Origin: Brasilonema sp. UFV-L1
GTDB taxonomy: Bacteria > Cyanobacteriota > Cyanobacteriia > Cyanobacteriales > Nostocaceae
Length of the DNA: 64,000 nucleotides
NCBI RefSeq assembly: GCF_012912105.1
Contig: NZ_QMEA01000001.1
Location: forward strand, 1 to 64,000
Direction of reading: 5' to 3'
Shown: positions 26,966 to 36,038 of the stretch, piece by piece
Layout of the letters: every line of letters starts with the position of its first letter
How positions within the stretch are numbered: position 1 is the stretch's first letter
The notes under the pieces: generated by a model
Told to the model about the DNA's origin: nothing
The model's input: only the letters and a program-made list of their open reading frames with translations
The model's database searches: none
Program-made: the position numbers and the translations under genes

Positions 26966-27539
26966 TAACGCTGATCAGGTAGTGACCATAGCGAATAGTC
27001 AAAGATTTGACCTACTCATTTTAGACTTAGGGTTACCAGATAAAGATGGTTTAGACGTACTGCAAGACTTGCGGGGTAGAGGAGAAACGCTACCAATTAT
27101 TGTCCTAACTGCCCGTGATGGTGTGGATGATACGGTAGCAGGATTAAATAGTGGTGCCGATGATTACATTACAAAACCGTTTCGTTTTGAAGTATTGCTG
27201 GCGCGTATCCGAGTTCAATTACGTAATCGCCGTGTATCAAAAGTTAAAGAAGAGACAACCCTAAGAGTTGGTGATATCGTGTTAGATTTGCTAACACGAG
27301 AGGTTTGGGTAGGCAATAGGTTAGTAGAACTTTCTACCCGTGAGTTTATTTTGACAGAAGTGTTCTTGCGTCATCCTATGCAAGTTATGAGTCGAGAGCA
27401 ATTGCTTAACCACATCTGGGGTTATGACTACGATCCTGGATCCAATATTGTTGATGTTTATATTGGTTACTTGCGAAAGAAGTTGGGAAGCAGCAGGATT
27501 GAGACAATTAGAGGGATTGGTTACCGTTTGCGAACATGA
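26871..27539 (+). CDS. OmpR/PhoB family response regulator
   Basis: A 222-residue regulator with a receiver domain (acidic pair E8/D9, phosphoacceptor Asp in LLILDLGLP near residue 51, T in VLTARD, K in YITKPF) and a C-terminal winged helix (about 127-220, with SREQLLNHIWGYD and VDVYIGYLRKKL). It activates or represses promoters when phosphorylated. It overlaps the kinase gene by 95 nt, far more than the usual few bases, suggesting tight translational coupling. The target genes are unknown; the ABC permease 180 bp downstream is separated by a repeat. Confidence 0.93.
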   Translation: MNRILIAEDNRRITAFLETGLQAHGFATTIANNADQVVTIANSQRFDLLILDLGLPDKDGLDVLQDLRGRGETLPIIVLTARDGVDDTVAGLNSGADDYITKPFRFEVLLARIRVQLRNRRVSKVKEETTLRVGDIVLDLLTREVWVGNRLVELSTREFILTEVFLRHPMQVMSREQLLNHIWGYDYDPGSNIVDVYIGYLRKKLGSSRIETIRGIGYRLRT

Positions 27540-27551
27540 TTGTTGAGTACA

Positions 27552-27691
27552 TATAGCAATCTTATTTAATTTGTCAGAAATTTGTCAGAATTGAAAGCCA
27601 CAGATCCCCGACTTCGTAAAAGTTGTCGGGGATCAAGTTTGCTCACGTTTCTTGCGCGTGCCCGCAGGGCTTATGATTTAGGATTGCTATA
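27552..27691. repeat. MITE-like inverted repeat element (140 bp)
   Basis: TATAGCAATC (27552-27561) and GATTGCTATA (27682-27691) form a perfect terminal inverted repeat whose similarity continues imperfectly inward. A strong inner hairpin, GATCCCCGAC (27603-27612) with GTCGGGGATC (27625-27634), sits inside. The TATAGCAATC ends are, from memory, a common dispersed repeat in Nostocales. The hairpin may also stop the kinase-regulator transcript. Confidence 0.7.
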
Positions 27692-27718
27692 GAACATAAA
27701 ACATAAAATTTTTGGCAA

Positions 27719-28549
27719 ATGACTAATTTGAAAATCCAAAATCGTTTATTTATGTATGTGCCATTAGTGGTTATAGCAGTGTTAACGCTATTTCCAATGT
27801 TTTGGCTTATCAGTACAGCGTTAAAATCCTCAACAGAAAACATTTTTCAATCTCCTCCGCAGTTATTACCAAGCCAACCAACCATTGAGAATTTTATTAA
27901 TGTTTGGCAAACAAATCCCTTTGGGCAATATCTGTTCAACAGTACCTTGGTAGCTGTGCTGAGTGTGTGTTTAAATCTCATTTTTTGCGCTTTAGCTGCT
28001 TACCCATTGGCAAGACTGTCATTTCCAGGAAGAGATTGGATTTTTATTGCCATTATTTCAACGATTATGATTCCTTTTCAAATCGTGATGATTCCGCTGT
28101 ATATTTTGACTGTCCAGTTCGGTTTGAGAAATACTTATTTGGGGATTATTTTTCCTAGCTTGGCTTCTGCTTTTGGGATTTTTCTATTGCGACAAGCCTT
28201 TATAAGTGTTCCAAAAGAAATGGAAGAAGCAGCACGCATGGATGGCTGTTCGGAGTTAGGCATATGGTGGTTTGTGATGCTTCCTGCAATTCGCCCAGCA
28301 CTGGTAACTCTATCAATTTTTGTATTTATTGGTTCTTGGAGTGACTTTCTGTGGCCTTTAATTGTTATTCAAGATGAAAACTTATACACCCTTCCTTTGG
28401 GAGTCGCAAAGCTTGCGGGTACATTTTCTTTGAACTGGCGAATAGTCGCTGCAGGTTCAGTGATTTCTGTCGCTCCAGTACTACTATTATTTCTGTTTTT
28501 ACAACGCTATATTGTTCCTACAGAAACTGCTAGCGGTGTGAAAGGTTAA
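27719..28549 (+). CDS. Carbohydrate-type ABC transporter permease (MalG/UgpE family)
   Basis: A 276-residue inner-membrane permease of the binding-protein-dependent type with six predicted helices. The EAA loop that docks the ATPase is clear (EMEEAARMDGCSELGIWWFV, about 168-187, followed by MLPAIRPAL). The C-terminus TASGVKG resembles sugar permeases (usually ending in GAVKG). No second permease, ATPase or binding protein is adjacent; in related systems a MalF-type partner is needed. A binding-protein gene lies 10 kb away at 38704-39867, but a functional link is speculative. Confidence 0.9.
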   Translation: MTNLKIQNRLFMYVPLVVIAVLTLFPMFWLISTALKSSTENIFQSPPQLLPSQPTIENFINVWQTNPFGQYLFNSTLVAVLSVCLNLIFCALAAYPLARLSFPGRDWIFIAIISTIMIPFQIVMIPLYILTVQFGLRNTYLGIIFPSLASAFGIFLLRQAFISVPKEMEEAARMDGCSELGIWWFVMLPAIRPALVTLSIFVFIGSWSDFLWPLIVIQDENLYTLPLGVAKLAGTFSLNWRIVAAGSVISVAPVLLLFLFLQRYIVPTETASGVKG

Positions 28550-28551
28550 AT

Positions 28552-28760
28552 TATCAGTTATCAGTTTGAAGAAGTATTCAGTATTGCTGAATCCAGAATT
28601 CAGAATAGAAGAATCAATTAACTCTTTTATTCTGACCGGAGGCTCTGCGGTGAAGCAGCGCTCTTGGTAGGGTTTCCCGACAACAGGCGACTGTGAACCC
28701 GAAGGGCTGGTGGCTCCGCTCCTGACTCCTGACTCCTGACTCGGTGACTCCTTCCCTGTT
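28552..28760 (-). repeat. Modular dispersed repeat, copy with long central insert
   Basis: Read on the minus strand, this segment matches the repeats at 43493-43620 and 51491-51618. Bases 28552-28641 are the same as one arm and 28705-28741 the same as the other. A GC-rich core of about 64 bp (including GGGTTTCCCGACAACAGGCG) replaces the short centre of those copies. It carries GACTCCT heptamers and begins right after the permease stop codon. Confidence 0.8.
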
Positions 28761-28878
28761 CACTGTTTACTGTTTACTGATAACTGTTCATTGTTCATTG
28801 ATGTTGACGGTTTTTTTCAAAGTCAAAAAATACATTTTATAAGCGCAACAGCTTAGAATTTTAGCGGGTTGTTGGAAG

Positions 28879-28908
28879 CCCTCACCATAATCTCTGATTT
28901 GGTGAGGG
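28879..28908. terminator. Bidirectional hairpin between convergent genes
   Basis: CCCTCACC (28879-28886) pairs with GGTGAGGG (28901-28908), closed further by one A-T pair. It sits between the permease (plus) and the large ATPase gene (minus). A clear T-tract is missing on both sides, so termination is only probable. Confidence 0.5.
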
Positions 28909-28964
28909 AGTATTGAATTCAAACGAGAATTGCCATAATTTTAATTAACAAACTAATCAACAAG

Positions 28965-31900
28965 CTAATCAAAAACTCCCAAGGCGAAATTAACTGTGTA
29001 AGGTTCCTCTAAAGATTGCTGAATGCTAGCTTTGATAACATCAAGATAACGAGCAATAGCTTGCAGTTGTTCAGCATTGGGACGATAAGTCAAACTTCCT
29101 TGTTTTTCAAAAAGTGGTGCGGCTGTTATCGCTTTATAGTCAGAATTTTCACATGAAGCTTGGGTGAGCCAAATGGCATCTTGACTCGTGGGAATCAAAC
29201 CAGGAGGTAACTCACCTTCCAAAAAAGCCAGCAGGCGTTGCTGACAACTGCGGGTATTGATACCACGATTCTCAAATAACTGGATAACTTCACCAAAGGA
29301 TATCGCTCTTGATGGCAGAATTCGTAGTAATTCTGTGAACAGGAAATAGTCAGTATACTGTTGTCTTGGAACGTCTAAGACTTGAGGATGCAGAGGAAGC
29401 ACCGCCAAACCATATGCAACCCGACTGCAGGTGGGAGAACCATTCTCACCAAGATACGAATGTTGGATCATCTTCGCATTGGGTAATTTTTGCCGCAGCC
29501 AACGACTGACTGCGCCTAAACAAGCAACTCCACCTGTGAGGATAGCTTGATTGATTGCTTCTGTCGGTATACCTTTGGCTACGAGTAATTTATTGAGTTC
29601 TCGGTTGAGGCGTCGTACAAACGGAACAAACACTTGGCTTTCTAAGTCTCGTCGCTGCAAAAACCATTGCTGATCTGCCAGTTCTATGGTAAATGATTCT
29701 TGGTGTTGTAATATCAGCTTCAGGGCGATCGCCGCATCAATGATCGCCTTTCCTAAAAGCGAACTTTCCAACCGTTGCTTTAAGCGAATCCGTTCCACAA
29801 CATCTGGTTCGCCAGCCCTAGGGAGGTTTAATTCTTCTAAGCTCAAACTGGAAAAGGACATCTGCTCTAAACCAGGAATTGCTGGTTGCCAATTTTTGGA
29901 ATTTGTGGTAGTTGTTTTAGTATCTTTATTCCCAACAGTGCGTGATTGTCGCCATTTGGATGGCAGTAGCAATTGACAGATAATGTCTTGCTCTAATCCA
30001 ATGCCAGCATAAGCAAAACCGTGAAGCATAAAATGACTATGGGTGAGGTCTTCCAGGTTTTCTGGCAAATCAACGATCGCCATTTCTGTTGTACCAGCAC
30101 CGATATTGAGGACGAAAGTATTACCAACAAGAGGACGCTCACTGCTTCTTGCAGAATGAGTACCTTGACGACCTCTAATTTTTACAATTTCACCTTCAGC
30201 ACCGTCAAGTTCACAGAGCAAACAAGCAATTCCTTCTTCCACAAAAAAGACTTGTTGCGGATGCTGCACTAGTTTGCTGATGAGTATGGCTTCTCGGATG
30301 TTAAAGCGATATTGTTCTGACCAGTTGGATGGGCAAGTACAGATGACACCAGTAAGATCACGAATAATATCACTAAAGGTTTCTGGCTCTAGACCAACAG
30401 CAGCCGTTGTTAAACTCAAGGTTGTGCTGTTGCGATCCTCCATTAACGTTAACAGCAATTTCGAGAGCGATCGCACAACCCAAACCAATGGAACAGTTGA
30501 AAAGTCGTTTAATTGCAAAACTGGTTCCCATTTTTGCTGTTCGTTTTTGTAGGGTAAAGCAACTTGCATATAAGGCTTTAACTGGGCTGAGAATAAGTTA
30601 TTGCCTGAAGCACCCGACTGAGAGGATATAGAATCTGTAGCCATATTTTCAGGTACTTTTTCTTTAGCCACAGCTGCTGGTGCTGTCTGTTCTTCTTGTA
30701 CATCTGAGCTTTCTGTTTCCCCAGCACTCACTGAAGCAGTTGGTAGATAGACTTCTGCTGGTAAACGAAACGACTGTTTTAAAGAACTTTCTTCGCTTTG
30801 AGTTTGTGCCTCCCAATAAAGAGGATACACCTCAGTTGTAGAGCGATTTAACAAAGCAGCAGAAATTCCGGTTGTACCTAAATCAATTCCCAAATACCAA
30901 ATAGATTTACGGGCATTTTGTGAAACGTCTGGATTATCTATTGAACCAGAAATTGAAACAGAAGAACCTTCCAGTTTTTCTTCTGGCGTATTTTTTTCAA
31001 GTTCTGCCTGTGTCTCTATAGTATTTGAGTTTGGCGAAATCTCTAATTGCTGTGCTTGTTCTTGATTTTCTGATTTCGTCAAAGGTTGTAACAGAGCATT
31101 GATTTCTCCATCAAAACTTGCTAAATCTTCTTCCAATTGCTGCAACAGTGCTTCTTCCAAGGAAATATCAACTATTTGTGCAGATTGATTTTCTTCTTGA
31201 GATAGCAAATTTTCCTGTGGTGAAGCAGGAATATTGCGATCTAAAGACTCTTCGACATCAATATTTTGAATTTCGCCGGCTGAATCTTCCGCAACAGTTG
31301 TCTTTTGAGGAGTTTCTACGGTTTCGGAAGTAGCAGGTGCTGTGATTGCTGCTAGCGACTGTTCAGGGTTTGTATCAGTCAATAACTCAGTCAACGCTGT
31401 GATTGTATTTTCACTTGCAGGATACAATGAATTGGTCGTATCTGAAGAAACAGCCTGATTGTACTCTTCCACAGGCGGTAACTCTGTCAATGTATTTTCC
31501 TGAGGAATAGATGATTGTTCTTTTGTTTCTAACAGAACACTTTGTGTTTCTTCAGCGTCCTGACGACTGGATTCTACAACATCTGCTTGTGTTTCTTCCA
31601 ACCAGGGATCTGGAATTTCAGCAAGAAAATCGACTTGCTGTGCTTGATTTGTTGCAGCGTTTGGAGAAGTTTCAGAAAGATTCGACACTGACGAAGAAGT
31701 TGTGACATCTGTAACTTTCTCTGTTGACACTTGCGGAGCTTCAAAAGTGACCTCATACAAGAACTCTGATTGCGGTTGCTCAGTTGTAGTTGCTGGTGAA
31801 GTGTTAATAGATGAGCTGAGTGTTGGCTCTTCAAATGAATCATCTATAACATTTGTTACCTTATATGTGGTCACAGCTGTCACATCTGTGTCATTGTCCG

Positions 31901-33416
31901 TTTTTACCTCAGATGTGGTTGTCGTTTGCTCACCATCAAAGAACTTATCTATAGCAGTTGTGACTTCAGTGATATCAAGTTCAGATAATTTTGTAACATC
32001 TGTAACCTCACTCTGGGCAGGTGTGATTGCTGTTGACTCTTCAAATAAATCATCTGTGATTTCAATGGAGGTGAGTGTAGATAATTTATCTTCTGTGAGT
32101 TCACTCTGGGCAGGTGTGATTGCTGTTGACTCTTCAAATAAATCATCTGTGATTTCAATGGAGGTGGGCGTAGATAATTTATCTTCTGTGAGTTCACTCT
32201 CAACAGATGTGGTTACTGTCGGCTCTTCAAAAAACTCATCCGTGAAATCAGTGACTTTATCCTTTGTTACATCTGTCACCTCAACACCAAACAAACTGGC
32301 GTAAAGTTGGTCTACTTCATCATGAACCAACGGAGAACTATACTGTTGTGTACTACTTTCAGGAGTCTCTACAGAACTTTGTGCATCTTGCCTATCCTCA
32401 GAAAGGACAGCATCCAAATCTGATGCATTAGCATTCTCCTGTTGTGTTTCCAAGCTGACAGCTTGGTTATTTTGTTTGAGTTGGGGTAACTCAGACGCAA
32501 ATTGCTCAGATTCTTCTAACTGTAATCTTTCATCTTTTGCATTCTGAATAGATGCTTCGTTGATGGAAGTTTGTTGTTGCAACTGCTGCATCAAATTATT
32601 GATGAAACTAGCCAGCAACTGTTCTCCTTGTACTCCTTTGCTGTGCATTCTCGCCAGCGCCTGAGACAAAGACTCGTCATAAGTGTGAATATTGCGCTGT
32701 AATGCCTCAAAAACAACATTCACAGTTCCATCAAGGGCGAGTAATTTTTGATCCAAGTCTTTAGCAAGCCTTGATAAACGCTCGACTTGCTCTGGTGATT
32801 CCACTACAGGTAAAGTTCCAGAGATTGCAGGTTCTGTATGATTGTGATCACTACTCGGCCAATACAGCATTTGAGAACTTGCTGCAGCTTCTTCTGTCGC
32901 TTGTGGAGTTAAATCAGGTACAATACGGCTTCTGAGGACTTGCAAAAATTCTGAAATCATTTGCTCCTGATTTGCTAATTGCTGTGCTAAGGAGTAGTTA
33001 TGCAGTCGCTTTTGTTCTAATTGCCTGATTTCCTCTACAAGATTTGATCGCTCTTGCAATAGGGTTTTTATTTCTTCTTGCAACGGTAATAGCACTGCCG
33101 CGAATGGATGATTTTCTTGTTGTACCACAACATCAGTATTTTCTTGTTGCTGTAACTGATTCTGTTGTGCTGAGGACTGGTGATGCTCCTCCTCCTGCTC
33201 GATAACTTGTGTGGATAGAGAAGATTGTTGGGATTGTTGCTCCTGCTGGGTTTGAGCTTGAGTTTCTGATAAATTGACTAAAAAGTCGCGAATTCGTTGT
33301 AGAATCTGTCGTAGTTCTGAGCCTTGATTGGAGAAAAGCCTAGGCAAACGCTTGTTGGTGAGTAAGCGGTCAATCTCTGCAATTAGTTGTTGAGTTTCTG
33401 CTGGGCGGGAAGTCAC
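28965..33416 (-). CDS. Giant protein with C-terminal Hsp70/actin-like ATPase domain
   Basis: A 1483-residue protein. Residues 1-300 are helical and Gln/Glu-rich with coiled-coil character. Residues 300-830 are acidic, Thr/Ser/Glu-rich and probably disordered, with a 31-residue tandem repeat (see 32008-32193). From about 837, LGIDLGTTGISAALL is the phosphate-1 motif of the Hsp70/actin superfamily, and FVLNIGAGTTEMAIVDLP, then ILTGGVACLGAVSRWL, give the phosphate-2 and adenosine motifs. A second disordered insert splits the ATPase near 880-950. There is no Hsp70 substrate-binding domain; a C-terminal helical region follows. It may be a scaffold or cytoskeletal-type ATPase; the role is unknown. 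It is convergent with the upstream permease and monocistronic. Confidence 0.85.
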   Translation of the reverse strand: MTSRPAETQQLIAEIDRLLTNKRLPRLFSNQGSELRQILQRIRDFLVNLSETQAQTQQEQQSQQSSLSTQVIEQEEEHHQSSAQQNQLQQQENTDVVVQQENHPFAAVLLPLQEEIKTLLQERSNLVEEIRQLEQKRLHNYSLAQQLANQEQMISEFLQVLRSRIVPDLTPQATEEAAASSQMLYWPSSDHNHTEPAISGTLPVVESPEQVERLSRLAKDLDQKLLALDGTVNVVFEALQRNIHTYDESLSQALARMHSKGVQGEQLLASFINNLMQQLQQQTSINEASIQNAKDERLQLEESEQFASELPQLKQNNQAVSLETQQENANASDLDAVLSEDRQDAQSSVETPESSTQQYSSPLVHDEVDQLYASLFGVEVTDVTKDKVTDFTDEFFEEPTVTTSVESELTEDKLSTPTSIEITDDLFEESTAITPAQSELTEDKLSTLTSIEITDDLFEESTAITPAQSEVTDVTKLSELDITEVTTAIDKFFDGEQTTTTSEVKTDNDTDVTAVTTYKVTNVIDDSFEEPTLSSSINTSPATTTEQPQSEFLYEVTFEAPQVSTEKVTDVTTSSSVSNLSETSPNAATNQAQQVDFLAEIPDPWLEETQADVVESSRQDAEETQSVLLETKEQSSIPQENTLTELPPVEEYNQAVSSDTTNSLYPASENTITALTELLTDTNPEQSLAAITAPATSETVETPQKTTVAEDSAGEIQNIDVEESLDRNIPASPQENLLSQEENQSAQIVDISLEEALLQQLEEDLASFDGEINALLQPLTKSENQEQAQQLEISPNSNTIETQAELEKNTPEEKLEGSSVSISGSIDNPDVSQNARKSIWYLGIDLGTTGISAALLNRSTTEVYPLYWEAQTQSEESSLKQSFRLPAEVYLPTASVSAGETESSDVQEEQTAPAAVAKEKVPENMATDSISSQSGASGNNLFSAQLKPYMQVALPYKNEQQKWEPVLQLNDFSTVPLVWVVRSLSKLLLTLMEDRNSTTLSLTTAAVGLEPETFSDIIRDLTGVICTCPSNWSEQYRFNIREAILISKLVQHPQQVFFVEEGIACLLCELDGAEGEIVKIRGRQGTHSARSSERPLVGNTFVLNIGAGTTEMAIVDLPENLEDLTHSHFMLHGFAYAGIGLEQDIICQLLLPSKWRQSRTVGNKDTKTTTTNSKNWQPAIPGLEQMSFSSLSLEELNLPRAGEPDVVERIRLKQRLESSLLGKAIIDAAIALKLILQHQESFTIELADQQWFLQRRDLESQVFVPFVRRLNRELNKLLVAKGIPTEAINQAILTGGVACLGAVSRWLRQKLPNAKMIQHSYLGENGSPTCSRVAYGLAVLPLHPQVLDVPRQQYTDYFLFTELLRILPSRAISFGEVIQLFENRGINTRSCQQRLLAFLEGELPPGLIPTSQDAIWLTQASCENSDYKAITAAPLFEKQGSLTYRPNAEQLQAIARYLDVIKASIQQSLEEPYTVNFALGVFD
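32008..32193 (-). repeat. 93-bp in-frame tandem duplication within the giant ATPase gene
   Basis: Two consecutive 93-bp units (32008-32100 and 32101-32193) differ at only about two positions, giving a 31-residue repeat (ITDDLFEESTAITPAQSE and onward). A third, decayed unit follows. Near identity at DNA level points to a recent duplication in the disordered region. Confidence 0.9.
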
Positions 33417-34168
33417 GTTAATTTACCTTATCTAGAATTTTAAGTCAGGTGGTTGTAGAAATTGTTTTTTTACTGTTGGAACTATGTTAGGCATCAAACG
33501 AGCGTCCAGCAATACTATTATCAATCAACATTGATTTACATAACAAAGTAGCGGGAGCTAGTGCGGTGAGTCCAGCACTCTCCATAAGTGACTGGTGTCA
33601 GCGCAAATCTTTATTTTAAATTTATTTAAAATGCGTTAATAAATGCATGAATGTTTGAGTAAGCTGTTCCAGATTTAATTTGCATATTTTGGATTGTCTG
33701 TTAAAAAGCTCAATTCCTCTGTACATCTCCCCAATACTCGCGCTTCCCCTGAAGGGGCGCGGAGCTAACGCTCTCTACCCCATCAGCCAAAACACATGCA
33801 AACTAGATGTATTACAGCTTACTCGTGGGTCAGTCATCGCTTGCTGAAAACAACCAAATATTATAATTTAGCAAAAAGTAATTACGATGAGTATTCTTGA
33901 TTTAGCTTGTCTATAATTCTAAGTATTGAGTATTACAGTATTGCGAACCTTCAACTACGGAAGCGTTAAGCCTTACAATGTTTATTGCAAGACTTTTGCG
34001 AGATTTTCAGTTATCATGACGCAAATTTTTAGTAAAAAACGCTTGGCTCGTTTTATTGTGTAGCATAGTCTATTTTTAGAATTTAATGGCTGTCCTTTGA
34101 TAGCTTAGGCTGATAAGGGTAACGTTATTTTTTGTGTATATTGCAAATTTTATTTAGAAGATGTCGTA
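33417..34168. other. Divergent intergenic region of 752 bp
   Basis: This lies between the minus-strand ATPase gene and the plus-strand Crp-type regulator and so should contain both promoters. Visible structure is limited to a short GC-rich hairpin at 33740-33760 (CCCC/GGGG stem). No small gene was recognised. The last 150 bp before the regulator is AT-rich. Confidence 0.5.
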
Positions 34169-34867
34169 ATGGAAGACAGGTATAGCGTGCAAGCACTTAC
34201 CAATCCTGTAAAGTACTTGGCACCCTTTTTTCAAGGGTTGCCAGAAACTGTTGTAGAGCAAGCGCTGACTCATCTAGTCACCCGTACTCACCCAGCAAAT
34301 CAAGTCATTTTGTTGGAGAATGATTGGGGAGGTTCCGTATATTTCCTTGTACAAGGATGGGTAAAAATACGGACTTATAATCTAGAAGGTAAAGAGGTAA
34401 CACTAAATATTCTGGGCAAAGGAGAATTGTTTGGTGAAATGGCAGCTCTTGATGAAGTGCCTCGCTCGACTGATGTCATTACCTTGACTTCTACGGTGAT
34501 TGGTAGTATGCCAGCACAAGATTTTGTTCAGTTACTGCAAACAGAACCAATGGCAGGAGTCCGACTGGCGCAACTGATGGCACGTCGGTTACGACAAGTC
34601 AATCGGCGATTGCGCTTAAGAGAATCTGACAGTCAATCGCGAGTTGCAGACACGTTATTATTTTTAGCAGAGGGACAGGGAAAAAAGGGAGAAGAGGGAA
34701 CCAAAATTCCTAATTTGCCTCACAGGGAATTGAGTAGTTTAAGCGGACTGGCACGGGAGACAGTCACACGAGTCTTGACAAGACTAGAAAAAAAAGGATT
34801 GATTAAACGGGAGCACGAGATGATTTGTATTCCCGATTTGTCAGCCTTAGAAAAAATGATCGTTTAA
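34169..34867 (+). CDS. Crp/Fnr family transcriptional regulator
   Basis: A 232-residue regulator with a cyclic-nucleotide-binding-like beta-roll (about 20-135) and a C-terminal winged helix (about 150-225). The phosphate-binding cassette reads GELFGEMAALDEVPRSTDV, retaining the FGE and RST residues that contact cAMP in Crp-type proteins, so cyclic nucleotide binding is possible. The recognition helix region is LSGLARETVTRVLTRLEKK. No Fnr-type cysteine cluster is present. A basic Lys/Glu/Gly-rich loop separates the two domains. Its targets are unknown; DUF2232 follows 143 bp downstream. Confidence 0.88.
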   Translation: MEDRYSVQALTNPVKYLAPFFQGLPETVVEQALTHLVTRTHPANQVILLENDWGGSVYFLVQGWVKIRTYNLEGKEVTLNILGKGELFGEMAALDEVPRSTDVITLTSTVIGSMPAQDFVQLLQTEPMAGVRLAQLMARRLRQVNRRLRLRESDSQSRVADTLLFLAEGQGKKGEEGTKIPNLPHRELSSLSGLARETVTRVLTRLEKKGLIKREHEMICIPDLSALEKMIV

Positions 34868-35010
34868 CAATTCTTCGACAAACAACTCACAATACTGGAA
34901 GCAAGAAGCCCACTAATGGCAGGTTGACTTAGAAAATCTGCCATGTTCTTCAGGGATGATAACTGAATAACTGAGTTCTGCATTCTTGTGATCTCAACCC
35001 CTGGAAATAA

Positions 35011-35673
35011 ATGGTCAGGCAAACAAAAGACTCTAACAAAACCTCAATGAAGCTAGAAGTGCCGTTAAGATTGGTAGAAACGGCATTTTTAGCTAGCACC
35101 GCCAGCTTAATTTGGTTTATTAATTTTTACTTCCCTTTAGGACCTTTGTTACGGATATTTTTCCCCGTCCCCATCGCCCTAGTATACCTTCGTTGGGGCA
35201 GACGAGCAGCATGGATGGCGGCACTCACATCCGGTTTACTGCTTTCGGTGTTGATGGGACCAGTCCGCAGTCTACAATTTGTCATGCCTTTTGCCTTTAT
35301 GGGCGTACTTTTAGGATCAACATGGAATCGTCGTGTTCCTTGGATAGTTTCCATCACCTTGGGTACGCTATTAGGCACCATAGGATTCTTTTTTCGGGTG
35401 TTGTTGATGTCTGTGCTGACAAATGAAGACCTTTGGATTTATGTGATTAACCAGGTGACGGATTTTGTAGAGTGGTTAATCCTCAAATTGGGAATTTTGA
35501 TGAATCCCAGTGTTTTTTGGATTCAAGTATTGGCGATCGCCCTCATTATCCTCAGCAACTTTATCTACCTGTTTACCGTACACATAGCAGCCTGGCTGCT
35601 GTTGGATCGCCTAGGTAACCCCATCCCCCGTCCCCCACGCTGGGTGCAAGTCATCATGGATTATGAAGAATAA
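35011..35673 (+). CDS. DUF2232 family membrane protein
   Basis: A 220-residue integral membrane protein with about six helices and a short cytoplasmic tail (IPRPPRWVQVIMDYEE). The pattern, including FPVPIALVYLRWGRRAAW early in the sequence, fits DUF2232 (YybS-like) proteins, which resemble substrate-binding S-components of ECF-type transporters in topology; a transport role is unproven. It follows the Crp-type regulator on the same strand, but no terminator or overlap clarifies whether they are cotranscribed. Confidence 0.8.
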   Translation: MVRQTKDSNKTSMKLEVPLRLVETAFLASTASLIWFINFYFPLGPLLRIFFPVPIALVYLRWGRRAAWMAALTSGLLLSVLMGPVRSLQFVMPFAFMGVLLGSTWNRRVPWIVSITLGTLLGTIGFFFRVLLMSVLTNEDLWIYVINQVTDFVEWLILKLGILMNPSVFWIQVLAIALIILSNFIYLFTVHIAAWLLLDRLGNPIPRPPRWVQVIMDYEE

Positions 35674-36038
35674 CCAACCCTGGGAAAATTCAAAATTCAC
35701 GCATTCGCTGCCTACGGCACGCTACTAACACATTCAAAAAATAATTTTGGATTTGGACGTGACCGGAGGTCATTTGTCATAATTGAAAGAATTCTTAATT
35801 AATGACTAGTGACCAAAGAAGAGTTCAGGAAACAGAATTGGTGAATTCAAAAGGAAAAGAAGCTAAGAAGCATTAACTTTTGTTCCTCTGACTCCTGACT
35901 CCTGACTCCTGAACGCCAGGTGCTTTATGCCGGGGGACCCCTTCGGGTTCGCCAGTTGCCTGTTGTCGGGAAACCCTCCCGCAGCACTGGTCTCACCGTC
36001 CACCGCACTGGCTCCTCCTGACTCCTAACTCCTGACTA
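35674..36038 (+). repeat. Repeat-rich gap: GACTCCT heptamers and modular repeat core
   Basis: From about 35890 the sequence carries GACTCCT heptamers, then a GC-rich core (CCTTCGGGTTCGCC and GTTGTCGGGAAACCCTCC) matching the core of the copy at 28552-28760 read on its minus strand. It then returns to CCTGACTCCTAACTCCTGAC units that run into the start codon of the next gene. The first part (35674-35890) shows nothing recognisable. Confidence 0.75.

Noticed and set aside
27603-27634. Classical Rho-independent terminator after the response regulator
   Set aside because: The hairpin is strong but no T-tract follows; it is better explained as the core of a MITE-like element.
31702-32304. 200-codon plus-strand frame rich in Val/Ser/Thr
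   Set aside because: Antisense of the repetitive acidic region of the giant ATPase; composition is a by-product of codon use there.
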